The notes below the pieces were generated by a model. It saw only the letters and a list, made by a program, of their open reading frames with translations, was not told the DNA's origin and did not search any database. This document shows positions 6,159-8,022 of a stretch of DNA of 8,022 bases, in pieces. The stretch is from NCBI GenBank assembly GCA_003669575.1, contig QWOR01000055.1:1-8022 (forward strand), written 5' to 3'. Positions within the stretch are counted from its first letter, which is position 1. Every line of letters begins with the position of its first letter. The stretch is from Planctomycetota bacterium (GTDB lineage: Bacteria > Planctomycetota > Planctomycetia > Planctomycetales > Planctomycetaceae). The position numbers and the translations under genes were made by a program.

Positions 6159-7616
6159 TTAGAACAACTCGGCAATCGGCTCGCCGTGGTAAATGTGGTG
6201 TGGCCGTCCGAGTTCATCCTGCCACATGGCTTCGGCAGGGATGCCCAGGGAGTGGTAGATCGTGGCCGCCAGGTTTTCGGGCTTTTGAGGATTCGCAGCG
6301 GGGTAGGCCGCGTTCTTATCGGAGGCCCCGACCACATGGCCACCGCGTGTTCCGCCTCCCGCAAAGAAGACCGACTGCACTGCTCCCCAGTGGTCACGGC
6401 CCGGCAGCTGGTACGGGGCGCTGAACTCGACCTTGGGCGTACGACCGAACTCGCCAGCCATCACAATCAGGGTTGATTCCAGCAGCCCGCGTTCCAGCAG
6501 ATCATCCAGCAATGCACACAAGGCCTTATCAGTCGGTGGAAAGAGCTTGTCCTTCAGGCGCGGGAACGCATCGCCGTGCGTGTCCCACGTTTCATTATTG
6601 CCAAGATTGACCTGGACCAGCGGAACACCAGCTTCCACCAGTCTGCGACTCATCAGCAGTGACCAGCCAAAGCTGTTGCGTCCGTAGCGGTCCTGTTCCT
6701 TGTCAGATTCTTTTGTCACGTCAAACGCGTATTGCACTTTCGGATCGTTGAGCAGCGAGATCGCCCCCTCACGCAAACGTCCGAACGACTGTGACGATGC
6801 AGCTTCTTCCAGCTGTTGCTGCTGTCGCTCGATCGTGTGGAGGATCTCCGACCGCCGCGAGAAACGATCGCTAGTCAGTCCTTGCGGGAGGGTCAGGTTC
6901 GGCGAGCGGAAGACACGGTCCTCGGGACGGAAGGGGAGGCCAAGGTTCGGAAAGTTGTATTCGGGGAATGCCCCCCTCTGAACGTTGTTGTACGGGGATG
7001 CCTCGATGAACCACGGATCGTACTGCCGGCCCATCAGTCCGCCGTGCTGGCCGGGGATCGTGCCTCCCGACCAGTGGACGAGCGTCTCGGGCAACGCGAC
7101 AGCTGCGGGGAGATGATCGGTCTGCGGCCGCAGCTCCGGGATGTTCCGCACGGCATAGCTGGCGGTGGAGAGGATTGATGGATGATCTTTGGGAGTTGTT
7201 TTTCGATCCCCCGAGAATTCCGGATTCTTGAACGACCGCCCGGTCAGCATGAAGTAATGCCCGAGGGTGTGGTCGTTGGTGGAATGCGTCAGCGACCGGC
7301 AGAGCGACCAGTGCTGGCTGCGCTGGGCCAGCAGCGGGAGGTGTTCACAGATCTCAATCCCCGGTGTACGTGTGGAGATCGGGACGAACTCACCTCGAAC
7401 TTCGGCAGGGGCATGTGGCTTGAGATCGAAACTCTCCTGCTGAGCCAACCCACCCGAGAGGAAGATAAAGATACAGCGTCGATGACCGCCCAGAGTACTG
7501 GGCGATGCCTGCAGGTCATTCATCCCAAGCCCCAGCAGCCCGAGCGTGCCCGCCTGGATCGCCACACGCCGCGAAAACTGCGGATGATGGGGAGTCGGGT
7601 GATTGGAGTTCGACAT
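6159..7616 (-). CDS. DUF1501 family protein with Tat-type signal (alkaline-phosphatase/sulfatase-like fold)
   Basis: The protein has 485 residues from the ATG at 7616. The N-terminus carries a twin-arginine leader, SRRVAIQ (15-21) followed by AGTLGLLGLG, so the protein is probably exported folded. Family marks follow in order: a first strand RCIFIFLSGG (47-56), DLKPHAPAEVRGEF (64-77), PGIEICEHLPLLA (85-97), a His-rich NDHTLGHY (114-121), WDTHGDAF (344-351), VMAGEFGRTP (385-394), GRDHWG (406-411) and a C-terminal IYHSLGI (453-459). The Asp/His/Glu residues in these motifs (D345, H347, E389, D408, H409) resemble metal ligands of the alkaline phosphatase superfamily, though no activity has been established for DUF1501 as far as I know. 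The length is normal. In planctomycetes such genes often accompany DUF1549/DUF1553 cytochrome-type genes; here the partner is a Kelch gene instead. A longer in-frame start at 7730 would place 38 unlikely residues before the Tat leader. Confidence 0.92.
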   Translation of the reverse strand: MSNSNHPTPHHPQFSRRVAIQAGTLGLLGLGMNDLQASPSTLGGHRRCIFIFLSGGLAQQESFDLKPHAPAEVRGEFVPISTRTPGIEICEHLPLLAQRSQHWSLCRSLTHSTNDHTLGHYFMLTGRSFKNPEFSGDRKTTPKDHPSILSTASYAVRNIPELRPQTDHLPAAVALPETLVHWSGGTIPGQHGGLMGRQYDPWFIEASPYNNVQRGAFPEYNFPNLGLPFRPEDRVFRSPNLTLPQGLTSDRFSRRSEILHTIERQQQQLEEAASSQSFGRLREGAISLLNDPKVQYAFDVTKESDKEQDRYGRNSFGWSLLMSRRLVEAGVPLVQVNLGNNETWDTHGDAFPRLKDKLFPPTDKALCALLDDLLERGLLESTLIVMAGEFGRTPKVEFSAPYQLPGRDHWGAVQSVFFAGGGTRGGHVVGASDKNAAYPAANPQKPENLAATIYHSLGIPAEAMWQDELGRPHHIYHGEPIAELF

Positions 7617-7621
7617 CTCAA

Positions 7622-7627
7622 TCCCTC
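7622..7627 (-). promoter_or_regulatory. Ribosome binding site selecting the 7616 start of the DUF1501 gene
   Basis: GAGGGA on the reverse strand ends five bases before the ATG at 7616. This supports the shorter start, which places the twin-arginine pair at residues 16-17, rather than the frame opening at 7730. Confidence 0.55.
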
Positions 7628-7766
7628 GCTGGTGGCGCTTGTCACCGGATGACATGGTCACTGTAACACTGACCGAAAGCTCTGGCAAAGACGGAATGTC
7701 CGCCTCTGTCGTTATCGGGTGAGGCGACACCTCTCGGTGAGGCTGATCTCCCCTCCACTTTCATCC

Positions 7767-7798
7767 CTCAATCTCTTCATTGTCTCGTAAGAGATGAG
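7767..7798. repeat. Inverted repeat in the divergent intergenic region
   Basis: The left arm CTCA-A-TCTCTT (7767-7777) pairs with AAGAGATGAG (7789-7798), giving ten base pairs with one bulged A at 7771 and an 11-base loop. It lies about 117 bases before the rightward start and 150 bases before the leftward one. It could be a binding site for a regulator of one or both genes. No T-run follows, so a terminator is less likely. Confidence 0.45.
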
Positions 7799-7914
7799 TG
7801 AGGAAAAAGAGGGCGACCACCGGCCGCTGGCTCAAGCTCGTAACTCTCGTATCGGATCGAGGATATTGCCACAATCAGGCTCACAGATGTTTTGTGTTTC
7901 TGCGAGGACAGCTC

Positions 7915-8022
7915 ATGCGTTTTCGACCCTTTGCTGTGTTGGTTTTGTTTGCTTTGGTCTTCAGCTGCGTGGGCGTCTCTGCACCTGTTCTGGCGCAAGG
8001 CCTCGAATACGTCAAAGCGAAC
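7915..8022 (+). CDS. N-terminus of a secreted protein, possibly a CocE/NonD-type hydrolase, cut off by window edge
   Basis: Only the first 36 codons are present, with no stop before the edge. They encode a typical signal peptide: MRFR start, a hydrophobic core PFAVLVLFALVFSCVGVS, and likely cleavage after APVLA (about residue 27). GAGGA at 7904-7908 lies six bases before the ATG, so the start is well supported. The first mature residues, QGLEYVKAN, resemble my recollection of the opening of planctomycete CocE/NonD (peptidase S15-like) hydrolases, where a similar stretch precedes the alpha/beta-hydrolase domain. That is a weak resemblance over a few residues; the catalytic region is outside the window. 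It is the only plus-strand gene and is divergent from the DUF1501 gene. Confidence 0.65.
   Translation, partial: MRFRPFAVLVLFALVFSCVGVSAPVLAQGLEYVKAN

Larger units (their letters stand above)
7617..7914. promoter_or_regulatory. Divergent intergenic region between the DUF1501 gene and the right-hand gene
   Basis: These 298 bases separate two genes transcribed away from each other, so promoters for both should lie here. No strong -35/-10 pair could be assigned on either strand. TTGCCA at 7866-7871 is a possible -35 for the rightward gene, but the hexamer at the right distance is poor. The clearest element is the hairpin at 7767-7798. The reverse-strand open frame covering 7777-7998 has no coding features and is not counted as a gene. 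Confidence 0.5.

Noticed and set aside
7777..7998. 73-codon reverse-strand open frame in the divergent region
   Set aside because: It overlaps the well-supported plus-strand start and signal peptide at 7915. It has a hydrophilic, unstructured translation and no sign of a domain.
1..8022. CRISPR array, insertion sequence, prophage or tRNA genes
   Set aside because: No regularly spaced direct repeats, no transposase or integrase motifs, no terminal inverted repeats and no cloverleaf-type sequence were seen on either strand.

Overview
The window looks like chromosomal DNA of a planctomycete, probably class Planctomycetia. The best evidence is a DUF1501 protein with a Tat-type leader, a family greatly expanded in that phylum. 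Supporting it are a GHL10-type glycoside-hydrolase-like protein, a secreted Kelch propeller, a small OB-like secreted protein and GC-rich DNA with generous intergenic gaps. This is inference from family content; no rRNA or tRNA is present to confirm it.

Layout. Six genes lie on the minus strand and are transcribed from right to left. In that order they are: DUF1501 protein (7616-6159), Kelch-repeat protein (6133-4859), a 516-base non-coding gap, subtilisin-like protease (4342-2780), small secreted two-repeat protein (2719-2105), NAD-dependent epimerase/dehydratase (2000-1071), and a GHL10-like protein (986 to beyond the left edge). One gene on the plus strand starts at 7915 and runs off the right edge. 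It is divergent from the DUF1501 gene across a 298-base intergenic region.

Likely transcription units are DUF1501 + Kelch (25 bases apart) and subtilase + small protein (60 bases apart). The epimerase and GHL10 genes follow with gaps of 104 and 84 bases, so they may be separately expressed or part of a longer unit. Six of the seven products carry a predictable export signal; only the epimerase looks cytoplasmic. The cluster therefore reads as cell-envelope or extracellular functions (proteolysis, carbohydrate-related proteins, a propeller), but no single pathway can be assigned.

There is no CRISPR array, insertion sequence, tRNA or rRNA, and no obviously new system. The points most worth a second look are the 516-base gap with a hairpin and a repeated 12-14 base motif, the DUF1501-Kelch pairing, the unexplained N-terminal segment of the subtilase, and the internal duplication in the small secreted protein. 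Five starts (GHL10, small protein, Kelch, DUF1501 and the plus-strand gene) are set from Shine-Dalgarno sequences and signal peptides; for the small protein, Kelch and DUF1501 genes they differ from the longest open frame.
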